Of a stretch of 13,009 nucleotides of DNA, positions 1 to 6,556 are shown piece by piece. The notes below the pieces were generated by a model that had not been told where the DNA came from, searched no databases, and saw only the letters and a program-made list of their open reading frames with translations. A program made the translations under genes and the position numbers. Each line of letters begins with the position of its first letter. Position 1 is the first letter of the stretch. This stretch comes from Clostridia bacterium (GTDB lineage: Bacteria > Bacillota > Clostridia > Oscillospirales > Acutalibacteraceae). The stretch lies in NCBI GenBank assembly GCA_900770255.1, contig CAAGJN010000046.1:1-13009 (forward strand), written 5' to 3'.

Positions 1-493
1 ATGCGGTTTTACAGTTCTTGTCGTACTTTTTAACCTCGATAAGCATCTTATAATCAAAGCTGGAGATCAGCAGCTTGTCAAACAGGCCGCGCTCTTTGAC
101 TGCGTCGATCGTCTTTCGCACAATATCCGCGCGGTCGGCCTTACAGGGCTTTATCTCAATGTTTATGATGCTCAGGCTGTCGTCTTTCGCCATGCAATTG
201 AGATATTCTTCAACAGTCGGCAGAGTTGTTCCGGCAAACTCTTCCGAAAATTTGCTGCCGAAATCGAGCTTGCGGATATCTTCGAACATATAGTTGCCGA
301 TGGCTCCGGTTCCGTTGGACATCTCATCAACAGTGTCGTTGTGACAGATAACTATGTAACCGTCCTTGGTCGAATGAACATCGGTCTCAGTGCCGTCAAC
401 TCCGATCTCAAGCGCCTTTTCAAATGCAGGGATCGTGTTCTGCGGGGCGTGGCGGTTTGCGCCGCGGTGCGCGATTATCTTCGGTTTTTTCAA
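1..493 (-). CDS. Glycerophosphodiester phosphodiesterase (GDPD family), 3' part cut by window edge
   Basis: Hydrolyses glycerophosphodiesters to sn-glycerol 3-phosphate plus an alcohol, usually in phospholipid turnover. Reading leftward from a TTG at 493, 164 residues are visible and the C-terminus lies outside the window. The GDPD signature is clear: an HRG near residues 9-11, PQNT at 17-20 (most members have PENT), E-x-D at 36 and 38 within a GVDGTETD stretch, HND at 51-53, and an IEIK at about 112-115. These supply the metal-binding Glu/Asp and the two catalytic histidines. No signal peptide is visible, so a cytoplasmic enzyme is likely. The start is TTG 493, seven bases after AGAGGTG (501-507 on the complement). 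A GTG at 494-496, directly adjacent and in frame, is the alternative. It is divergent from the transporter gene and has its own promoter. The family call is firm; the substrate is unknown. Confidence 0.93.
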   Translation of the reverse strand, partial: MKKPKIIAHRGANRHAPQNTIPAFEKALEIGVDGTETDVHSTKDGYIVICHNDTVDEMSNGTGAIGNYMFEDIRKLDFGSKFSEEFAGTTLPTVEEYLNCMAKDDSLSIINIEIKPCKADRADIVRKTIDAVKERGLFDKLLISSFDYKMLIEVKKYDKNCKTA

Positions 494-524
494 CACTATT
501 CACCTCTGAAAATTTTCTGTTGTT

Positions 525-553
525 ATTATATCACCTCAGTGGAAAAATTTCAA
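525..553 (-). promoter_or_regulatory. Promoter of the GDPD gene
   Basis: On the complementary strand TTGAAA (548-553) and TATAAT (525-530) are separated by exactly 17 bases, a good housekeeping sigma-A promoter. Transcription would begin near 518, leaving a leader of about 25 bases before the start codon. Confidence 0.75.
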
Positions 554-558
554 CACTG
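537..558. promoter_or_regulatory. Possible operator overlapping the GDPD promoter
   Basis: An imperfect palindrome of the form CAGTG-N3-AAATTT-N3-CACTG has 16 of 22 positions symmetrical. It covers the -35 box and spacer of the GDPD promoter, where a repressor dimer would block polymerase. No known regulator consensus is recognised, so this is a structural suggestion only. Confidence 0.3.
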
Positions 559-611
559 CTTCTGCAAAGACAAAAAAATTACTAAAATTAAACTTGGATA
601 CAATTTTTATA

Positions 612-640
612 TTGCATACTGTTTATTATTTTGATATAAT
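612..640 (+). promoter_or_regulatory. Promoter of the transporter/LRR/peptidase cluster
   Basis: TTGCAT (612-617), a 17-base spacer and TATAAT (635-640), with a TG one base upstream of the -10 (an extended -10). Transcription should start near 647, giving an untranslated leader of about 108 bases before the transporter start at 756. It is back to back with the GDPD promoter in the divergent intergenic region. Confidence 0.7.
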
Positions 641-667
641 GATAAGAGCTTTTATGCAAATTGTCTA

Positions 668-738
668 TGCGGAAAAGATGTGTTATACCGGACAGTAAAA
701 CACATTGTACACCGCAAAAGCAACCGCCGGCACGCGGT
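668..738 (+). promoter_or_regulatory. Structured leader of the transporter mRNA
   Basis: Two potential hairpins lie between the promoter and the ribosome binding site. The first nests TGCGG (668-672) with CCGCA (712-716), and ATGTGTT (678-684) with AACACAT (699-705), separated by an almost symmetrical internal loop. The second pairs ACCGC (723-727) with GCGGT (734-738), just upstream of AAGGAG. No T tract follows, so these are not obvious terminators, and no known riboswitch class is recognised. The role is unknown. Confidence 0.3.
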
Positions 739-755
739 CATTAAGGAGTGTTGAA

Positions 756-3155
756 ATGGGTAAAAGTAATCTCAAAGAAAAAGCCAGCACGATATTCAAC
801 AATGTCGTGCTGCATTGGAAAACCCCGCCTCTCGGGAAATATGTCTCTTATAAAGAGATAATCTCCTACGGTATAGGCGGAATGGGCGTTCAGTTCGTTA
901 TCTTCTTCTGCTCGCTCATCGCGCTTTCAGCTACGAGCTTTCTCGTGGGAAACACGATCGGAATCAAGCCGATGCACCTGCAGTATATGTCGGTTGCGTC
1001 AACCATCATAGGTTTCGGAATAACGATCGCTCGTTCATACATAATCGACAGCGCACGCTTTAAATCCGGAAAATTCCGTCCCTGGCTCGCCATAATGGGC
1101 ATACCGACGGTTATCATCTCTATTGTGTTCGTCTGGCTGCCCTACGAGACGATGTCGTATATGCAGAAGGTGGCCGCAGTCTTTATCTGCTACAACCTTT
1201 TGCAGTGCTTCTATCCGTTTTTCCAGCAGGCATATACGGATCTTGCAAACGTCATCTCCCCCAACTCATATGAGCGCACGGACATAGTCTCGGTATCATC
1301 GATTATCTACTCGATGGCGCCTTCGCTTACCGGACTTTTTGTTCCGATGCTCTCAAGTCTCACGGGCGGACTTAACTCCATCACAACCTACCGAATAATT
1401 CACCCGCTCGTCGCCATAGTCGGACTGCTGCTCTCCTATGTTGCTTTTGCCGGCACGAAGGAGCGCATAATCGTTGCAGAGAGCCACGTCTCTCAGTTCA
1501 AATTTACCGACGCTTTCCGCGCCGTGGCAAAAAACAAATATTTCTGGATAACCTCACTCGCAGGCTGGCTCGGCTTTCTCGAGGGCGCAGTCGGCGTTAT
1601 CATCGGCTGGACTTTCATCTACGCTTATCCGAACAGAATGGGCCTGTACGGCGTTGCAACGACACTCATAGGCAACGCGGCGCTTTGGGCGATGCTGCTG
1701 TGTCCGATCGCAATCAGAGTTATCGGAAAGCGCAACCTGCTGATCTGGTGCAACGTGACTAACGTTGTGCTTATCGGCCTGCTCTATCCTCTCTACAACA
1801 ACATCCCGGCGCTGATAATCCTCTATTATCTCAACGGCTTTGTCAACTCCTTCTCGATAGTCTATTCGCCCGGTATCAACGCCGACATGCGAGACTATCA
1901 GCAGTATTTCACCGGTGAGCGCATAGACGGAATGTTCGGCGCGGTCGGCATAATCGGCAGCTTCATCGGTATGTTTACCGGCATGGTGCTTCCGACTATC
2001 TATCAGATGCTCGGGCTCGAGGACAACTACGATGTACTTGAGGTCGCCTCCTTCAGAGAGGATATGTTTGACGTGCTCATTATCGCCGCCGTCATCGGCG
2101 CTGCGCTCAACTGCGTCCCTTATCTCTTCTATGATCTGACGGAGACAAAACAGCGCGGCATAGTCAAGGTGCTCAAGATCCGCGCCATGTTCGAGGACTA
2201 CGGCAACGGTATTCTGCGCGATGAGAGCATTGTCGAGGCTATTGATATAATCGACGAGGCCAATATGCTCTATAAAGACAGGGCAAACATGACCACAAAG
2301 GACGACATCAAGGCAGCCCGCCGTCTCCCCTCCCGCACGCCAGAGGAAAAAGAGTTCAGAAAGAGCGAGATAGCCCGTCTGAAAGCGGCATACAAAGACT
2401 TCAATATTAACAACAATGACATAAAGCGTTCCCGCATTGCCGAGGCAAAGTCTCTGCCTAACGGCACCGACGCCGAAAAGGCAGAGAGAAAAGCGGCAAT
2501 CAAGGCCGCAAAGAAAGAGAACAAGGAGCTCAACCGGCTCAACGCCGACATTTCTGTATGCGATTTCATCATAGACGAGATGAACAAATACAGCACCCCG
2601 CGCATCATAAAGCAGGTCGAGCGCTCCCAGGCGCTCGCCGCCGCCGGCTACAACGGCATTTACGGCTACTCAAGCGAGGTTATGGCCGAGGCCAAGGCTC
2701 TGCCCAAAACCACGAACGAGGAACGCACAATCCGCAGCGACGCCATAACCCGCGCGCGTGCGCTCAAGAATGCGAAAAAGGCTATGATCAAATTCTACGG
2801 ATCGCCGGAGAACATTGTTGAGCCGTCCGAGGAGGCGTTCAAAATCGCCGAGGCTATGCCCGACGACACGTTCGCTCATCAAATTGAGAAGAAAAAGACC
2901 GTAAAGAAGCTCGTAAACGAAAAGTCGAAATATATCAGAAGCACCAAGCCTCTGCTCGACGCTAAGAGGCAGCTTACGGAAAAAGAAAACTATGCTCATC
3001 TTGATGACATACGCTCAAGATACAGCGAAGCAAAAGCAAATACCGACGCCGAATATGAGGCGCGCAAGCTCGAGCTTGAAAAGCTTGAGGAAGCCAGAAA
3101 GGCCGACCTTGAGCGCAGAAAGCAGGAGCGTCTTGCGAAGAAAAACGGAAAGTGA
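756..3155 (+). CDS. GPH-family (MelB-like) MFS sugar transporter with long charged C-terminal tail
   Basis: A predicted inner-membrane transporter of 799 residues. Residues about 30-480 carry roughly twelve hydrophobic segments. The loop with GKFRPW at 105-110 is the GPH/MelB 'GKxRPW' hallmark, which points to glycoside, pentoside or hexuronide transport; the substrate cannot be read. The ATG at 756 is chosen because AAGGAGTG (743-750) sits five bases upstream; an upstream TTG at 705 has no such site. Typical GPH proteins are about 450-500 residues, so some 300 extra residues follow the membrane domain. This tail is rich in Lys, Glu, Arg and Ala, predicted helical or coiled coil, and contains repeated A-E-A-x-x-L-P-x-x-T-x-E-E/K units. 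By eye, the helix-II aspartates that bind the coupling cation in MelB are absent. It is the first gene of a probable operon with the LRR lipoprotein and peptidase genes. Confidence 0.85.
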   Translation: MGKSNLKEKASTIFNNVVLHWKTPPLGKYVSYKEIISYGIGGMGVQFVIFFCSLIALSATSFLVGNTIGIKPMHLQYMSVASTIIGFGITIARSYIIDSARFKSGKFRPWLAIMGIPTVIISIVFVWLPYETMSYMQKVAAVFICYNLLQCFYPFFQQAYTDLANVISPNSYERTDIVSVSSIIYSMAPSLTGLFVPMLSSLTGGLNSITTYRIIHPLVAIVGLLLSYVAFAGTKERIIVAESHVSQFKFTDAFRAVAKNKYFWITSLAGWLGFLEGAVGVIIGWTFIYAYPNRMGLYGVATTLIGNAALWAMLLCPIAIRVIGKRNLLIWCNVTNVVLIGLLYPLYNNIPALIILYYLNGFVNSFSIVYSPGINADMRDYQQYFTGERIDGMFGAVGIIGSFIGMFTGMVLPTIYQMLGLEDNYDVLEVASFREDMFDVLIIAAVIGAALNCVPYLFYDLTETKQRGIVKVLKIRAMFEDYGNGILRDESIVEAIDIIDEANMLYKDRANMTTKDDIKAARRLPSRTPEEKEFRKSEIARLKAAYKDFNINNNDIKRSRIAEAKSLPNGTDAEKAERKAAIKAAKKENKELNRLNADISVCDFIIDEMNKYSTPRIIKQVERSQALAAAGYNGIYGYSSEVMAEAKALPKTTNEERTIRSDAITRARALKNAKKAMIKFYGSPENIVEPSEEAFKIAEAMPDDTFAHQIEKKKTVKKLVNEKSKYIRSTKPLLDAKRQLTEKENYAHLDDIRSRYSEAKANTDAEYEARKLELEKLEEARKADLERRKQERLAKKNGK

Positions 3156-3166
3156 GGATGAGAAAG

Positions 3167-4231
3167 ATGAAAAAATTCAGTAAAATATCTGTAACAGTAG
3201 CTCTGATGCTCATCATCTGCCTCGTCTTTACGGGCTGCGGCAGCTTTGGCCAAGCCGTGCTCTCGGCGCTGTCACTAGAGGTAGAAACAGAGGACCCGGC
3301 GCTCATTAAGGTGGCGGATGTGCTTGACAAAACGATAAAATACGACGAGATAAAGAGCGGCGATTTCATCTATACACTGTATATGGACGACACAGCCTGC
3401 ATCACAGGGTACGTCGGAAGCGAGAGCGTGCTCTCAATACCCTCGGAAATAGACGGTTTTCCGGTCATCGGCCTTGAGAACAAGGCTCTAATAAACAGCA
3501 AGACGTTAAAGGAGCTTATTCTCCCCGATTCGCTCGAGGTCGTCGGCAACTATGCCGCCATGTACTGCGACGAGCTTGAAAAGGTTACGTTCGGCAAAAA
3601 TATAAGGCAGATCGGCATCAGCGCTTTCGAGGGCTCGCAGAAGAACTCCTACACCGGCAAAAGCAAACTCAAGACCGTTGTTTTCAACGGCGCGCCTAAA
3701 GTGATTTCCGAAAAAGCGTTTTACTTCTGCTCCTCGCTCACGGAGATAGTTCTGCCTCAGGGCGTTGAAACCATCGGTGAATGGGCGTTTGCAAAGTGCT
3801 TTGAGGCAAAGAAGATCATCATTCCCGAGGGCGTAAAAGCAATCGGCGACCATGCGTTCCTGAAATGTTCCAAAGCTGAGGAAGTCTCGCTTCCCGGCTC
3901 CCTTGAAACGATCGAGACGAGCATGTTCTATCAATGCACTAAGCTCAAAAAGCTCACTCTCGGCGAGGGCATAAAGGTCATCGGCAAGGGCGCTTTCGAG
4001 GAGTGCGAGCAGCTCAAGACCGTCGTGCTCCCAAAGAGCATATGCGAAATCGACAAATACGCCTTCTACAACTGCAAAGGGCTTGACGAGATAACCATCC
4101 ACGAGGGAGTCACCGTTTTCGGTGGAGAGATCTTCAAGGACATCGGCGAGCTCAAGATCATAACAGAGAGCGGCAGCGCGGCTGAGGAATATGCAAAGAA
4201 TAACGGCTTTAGCTCAGAGGTAATCGCATGA
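3167..4231 (+). CDS. BspA-type leucine-rich-repeat lipoprotein (LRR_5)
   Basis: A probable surface-anchored lipoprotein of 354 residues. The N-terminus has two lysines, a hydrophobic stretch and a lipobox-like FTGC, with the lipidated cysteine at residue 24. From about residue 114 to 328 it contains roughly nine 23-residue units following the BspA/LRR_5 pattern (L-x-x-I-x-L-P-x-x-V-x-x-I-G-x-x-A-F-x-x-C), and one more degenerate unit precedes them. One unit has an extra ~10-residue insertion. Such repeats mediate protein or surface binding; the ligand is unknown. The start is ATG 3167, nine bases after GAGG (3154-3157). An in-frame ATG at 3158 and a GTG at 3152 overlap the transporter stop but lack a usable ribosome site. 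It lies 11 bases after the transporter stop and overlaps the next gene by 4 bases, indicating cotranscription. Confidence 0.85.
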   Translation: MKKFSKISVTVALMLIICLVFTGCGSFGQAVLSALSLEVETEDPALIKVADVLDKTIKYDEIKSGDFIYTLYMDDTACITGYVGSESVLSIPSEIDGFPVIGLENKALINSKTLKELILPDSLEVVGNYAAMYCDELEKVTFGKNIRQIGISAFEGSQKNSYTGKSKLKTVVFNGAPKVISEKAFYFCSSLTEIVLPQGVETIGEWAFAKCFEAKKIIIPEGVKAIGDHAFLKCSKAEEVSLPGSLETIETSMFYQCTKLKKLTLGEGIKVIGKGAFEECEQLKTVVLPKSICEIDKYAFYNCKGLDEITIHEGVTVFGGEIFKDIGELKIITESGSAAEEYAKNNGFSSEVIA

Positions 4232-4923
4232 GCGGCGCGGTGATCGCGCTCGGCGGCGGACGCTACGACGACGGCGAAGTGATGCCGATATTTGAGCGCA
4301 TAGTCAGCGAGAGCGGCAAAGCGCATCCGCACGTTGTGTTCCTGCCGACGGCGGGACACGACGACATTCAGGGCGACGAGCCGATTCTTGAGAGCTTCGA
4401 AGAACTCGGCTGCACGGTCGAAACGCTCAAGCTCACAGACTCCGCAAACAGCCGCGAGCATATATACGACACTCTCGTGAACACAGACATTGTTTATGCA
4501 GGCGGCGGAAACCTCGAGTTCATGATGAACACATTCAGGGCAACCGGCGCGGACGAGGCTCTGCGCGAGGCTCACAGGCGCGGCAAGGTGCTCTCGGGGC
4601 TGAGCTCCGGCGCGATGTGCTGGTTCGACATGGGATATGACGACTGCGGTGAAAACGGCAGCTTCGTATTCATCGACTGCATCGGCCTGCTCCCCTACTG
4701 CTACTGCCCGCACTTTATCAGCGAAAGCTGGCGAAGCTTTGAGACTGCGGTCAGGGGCTGCCGGGTATCCGGAATAGGAGTTGAAGACGGAGCTGCACTG
4801 ATCTTTAAGGATGGAAAATACTCGACCATGCACGGCAACGACGGCGGCAGCGTATTCTTTTTTGACAAAGAGAGAGACTTTGCAAAGAGCGACATAACCG
4901 GCAACGCCTCAGAGCTCGACTGA
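4228..4923 (+). CDS. Peptidase S51 family protein (peptidase E-like)
   Basis: A cytoplasmic serine hydrolase of 231 residues, with no signal peptide. Peptidase E enzymes of this family cleave Asp-X dipeptides, while related members are cyanophycinases. Visible features are an N-terminal GGG at 9-11, FLPTAG at 38-43, GGGN at 92-95 (oxyanion/substrate loop), the nucleophile elbow G-L-S-S-G-A at 124-129 with Ser126 as nucleophile, and a Pro-His pair in the CPHF segment, where the catalytic histidine is expected. The elbow has Ser where classical family members have Ala (GxSAGA). Its ATG overlaps the stop codon of the LRR lipoprotein gene (ATGA), suggesting translational coupling. A role in degrading peptides, perhaps ones captured outside the cell, is speculative. 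Confidence 0.85.
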   Translation: MSGAVIALGGGRYDDGEVMPIFERIVSESGKAHPHVVFLPTAGHDDIQGDEPILESFEELGCTVETLKLTDSANSREHIYDTLVNTDIVYAGGGNLEFMMNTFRATGADEALREAHRRGKVLSGLSSGAMCWFDMGYDDCGENGSFVFIDCIGLLPYCYCPHFISESWRSFETAVRGCRVSGIGVEDGAALIFKDGKYSTMHGNDGGSVFFFDKERDFAKSDITGNASELD

Positions 4924-4940
4924 AAATAACAAAATAAAGC

Positions 4941-4997
4941 TCCTCCGCATATTATGTGTTGCACATGTTATACATGGTAAAAATGATATGCGGAGGA
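4941..4997 (+). promoter_or_regulatory. Inverted repeat sequestering the amidase gene's Shine-Dalgarno
   Basis: TCCTCCGCATAT (4941-4952) is perfectly complementary to ATATGCGGAGGA (4986-4997), giving a 12-bp stem with a 33-base loop. The right arm contains the GGAGGA ribosome binding site of the gene starting at 5004. The loop contains a smaller hairpin, ATGTG-ttg-CACAT (4954-4966). The right arm is followed by a short run of five T, so the same structure may also act as a weak terminator for the upstream operon. Confidence 0.6.
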
Positions 4998-5003
4998 ATT
5001 TTT

Positions 5004-5744
5004 ATGCCCGACATCTACCTCAGTCCGTCCACACAGGACTACAACCCTTACATAATCGGCGGCAGCGAGAAATACTACATGAACAAACTCGCTGACGCTA
5101 TGGAGCCGTATCTCGCGTCAAGCGGAATAAGCTACGGCAGAAACGATCCAAACGGAAGCGCTGCCGCGTCTGTCGCGCGCGCAAATCAGGATAATTATCG
5201 GCTCTATCTCGCTCTGCACTCGAACGCCGCGCCCGAGATGTATGAGGGTATGCTGCGCGGGCCGGATGTATATTACTATCCGACGAGCAGCGGAGGCAAG
5301 CGCGCGGCCGAGATAATCGCAAACGGACTTCGCGAGATATACCCCGAGCCGGAGCTCGTCAACACCCGCACCTCAACAGAACTGCTTGAGCTGCGCCGCT
5401 CTAAAGCGCCGGCCGCCTTTCTTGAGCTTGCCTATCACGACAACGAGCAGGACGCACGCTGGATAGCAGACAATCTCGACCAGATAGCTGAAAATCTCGT
5501 CATCAGCATCGCGGATTTTCTCGGCAAAGCCTACTATCCTCCCGTATACCCCGCGCAGGGCACAGTCAGCACTCAGGGCGGCGCGCTAAATGTCCGCAGA
5601 GCACCGTCCGTATCGTCACAGATCATTGGAACTCTTCCCAACGGACGCCAGGTCACGATAACCGGCGCACGCAACGGGTGGTATGCCATACGCTTCGGGA
5701 ACACAACAGGTTATGTTTTTGCCCAGAACATCAGCAGAATTTGA
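5004..5744 (+). CDS. N-acetylmuramoyl-L-alanine amidase-like protein (amidase_3) with C-terminal SH3 domain
   Basis: A 246-residue protein with an amidase_3-like domain at about 1-175 and a bacterial SH3 domain (SH3b, motif LNVRRAPS...GWYAIRFG...GYV) at about 185-246. Such enzymes cut the amide bond between N-acetylmuramic acid and the stem peptide. Glu22 (GGSE), His72 (LALHSN) and Glu141 (FLELAYHDN) fit the second zinc ligand, third zinc ligand and catalytic glutamate. The first zinc histidine, normally in a GHGG-type loop after strand 1, is replaced by an S-P-S-T-Q segment at 7-11. No signal peptide is visible, which is unusual for a wall enzyme but common in phage-type lysins. The start is ATG 5004, six bases after GGAGGA; an in-frame GTG at 4956 would add 16 residues but lacks a site. 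Activity cannot be assumed. Confidence 0.75.
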   Translation: MPDIYLSPSTQDYNPYIIGGSEKYYMNKLADAMEPYLASSGISYGRNDPNGSAAASVARANQDNYRLYLALHSNAAPEMYEGMLRGPDVYYYPTSSGGKRAAEIIANGLREIYPEPELVNTRTSTELLELRRSKAPAAFLELAYHDNEQDARWIADNLDQIAENLVISIADFLGKAYYPPVYPAQGTVSTQGGALNVRRAPSVSSQIIGTLPNGRQVTITGARNGWYAIRFGNTTGYVFAQNISRI

Positions 5745-5837
5745 CGCCCATTAAACGCACCGCTATTGACATATTTATACACTAATTTGTTTTTTTCAAC
5801 CCGCGTTTGTATAAAATGCAGATTTTTCAACTTTCTC

Positions 5838-5866
5838 TTGCTTTTACCCCCTGTTTGGCCTATACT
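5838..5866 (+). promoter_or_regulatory. Promoter of xpt (with a possible second one upstream)
   Basis: TTGCTT (5838-5843), a 17-base spacer and TATACT (5861-5866); transcription would start near 5873, only about 40 bases before the start codon. A second candidate, TTGTTT (5787-5792) with TATAAA (5810-5815) at 17 bases, lies upstream. The leader from the proximal promoter is too short for a purine riboswitch, and none is recognised in 5745-5912. Confidence 0.6.
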
Positions 5867-5912
5867 ATTGTTGTATTTCTCGTTCTTATTTATTCTTAGG
5901 GGGAACGCTGGG

Positions 5913-6494
5913 TTGAAGCTGCTTGAGGAGCGTATAATCGCAGACGGTAAGGTGATCGGGGACGACATTCTGAAGGTAGACATGTTTCTCAATCACCAGA
6001 TTGACGTGCACCTTCTGCAGGAGATCGGCAAGGAGTTCAAGTACCGTTTTGACGGGTGTAATATAAACAAAATTCTGACTATAGAGGCTTCGGGCATAGG
6101 GATAGCGTGTATAACCGCGCAGTATTTCTCTGTGCCTGTTGTTTTTGCCAAAAAAGGCGCTCACAGAAACGTCGGAAACAATGTCTACTCTGCCCGCGTC
6201 CACTCCTTTACAAATGGCACGGACAACACTATTACCGTGTCAAAGGACTACATAAAACCCGAAGATAAAATACTTATTATAGATGACTTTCTTGCAAACG
6301 GCGCTGCCGTCTCCGGTTTGATCGATATTATCGGGCAGGCAGGCGCTGAGCTTGTGGGGGTCGGCATTGCCATTGAAAAAGGCTTCCAGCCCGGCAGAAA
6401 ACTATTAGAAGAAAAAGGCGTCAGGGTCGAATCGCTTGCGATTATCGATCAGATGTGCGACGGCAAAATTACCTTTAAAGAACAGGATGACTGA
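5913..6494 (+). CDS. xpt: Xanthine phosphoribosyltransferase
   Basis: Transfers the phosphoribosyl group of PRPP to xanthine to give XMP, in cytoplasmic purine salvage. The protein is 193 residues; B. subtilis Xpt is 194. The N-terminus (LKLLEERI then DILKVDMFLNHQID) and the PRPP-binding motif ILIIDDFLANGAAVSG at about 125-140, followed by IEKGFQPGR, are characteristic of Xpt and distinguish it from other type I phosphoribosyltransferases. The start is a TTG at 5913: AGGGGG (5898-5903) lies nine bases upstream and the protein then begins exactly like its relatives. The 49 upstream in-frame codons contain the promoters and are not coding. A BMP-type transporter follows 62 bases later with no clear terminator between, so uptake and salvage are probably partly cotranscribed. 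Confidence 0.94.
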   Translation: MKLLEERIIADGKVIGDDILKVDMFLNHQIDVHLLQEIGKEFKYRFDGCNINKILTIEASGIGIACITAQYFSVPVVFAKKGAHRNVGNNVYSARVHSFTNGTDNTITVSKDYIKPEDKILIIDDFLANGAAVSGLIDIIGQAGAELVGVGIAIEKGFQPGRKLLEEKGVRVESLAIIDQMCDGKITFKEQDD

Positions 6495-6556
6495 GTTATT
6501 TTTTCGTGCGGTAAACCGCCGAACTAATATAAAAATTTTTTGGAGGTAAGTCAAAA

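Noticed and set aside
341..634. A 97-codon plus-strand frame over the start of the GDPD gene and its promoter
   Set aside because: It lies antisense to clear GDPD motifs, runs across promoter sequence and has no ribosome binding site.
705..755. A longer form of the transporter starting at TTG 705
   Set aside because: There is no ribosome site upstream, the added residues fall in the hairpin leader, and the ATG at 756 has an excellent AAGGAG.
4066..4833. A 255-codon minus-strand frame opposite the LRR and S51 genes
   Set aside because: It has no recognisable domain and overlaps two well-supported plus-strand genes; it is a codon-bias shadow.
5766..5912. An N-terminal extension of Xpt giving a hydrophobic ~49-residue leader
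   Set aside because: The extension covers the promoters and reads as hydrophobic low-complexity sequence; Xpt is cytosolic and the TTG at 5913 gives the family's usual length and N-terminus.
5745..5912. A purine riboswitch upstream of xpt
   Set aside because: Expected by analogy with B. subtilis, but no conserved purine-aptamer core was seen and the proximal promoter leaves only about 40 bases of leader.
6495..6556. A terminator between xpt and the BMP gene (GCGG-TAAA-CCGC)
   Set aside because: The stem is only four base pairs and no T tract follows immediately; the T run lies before it.
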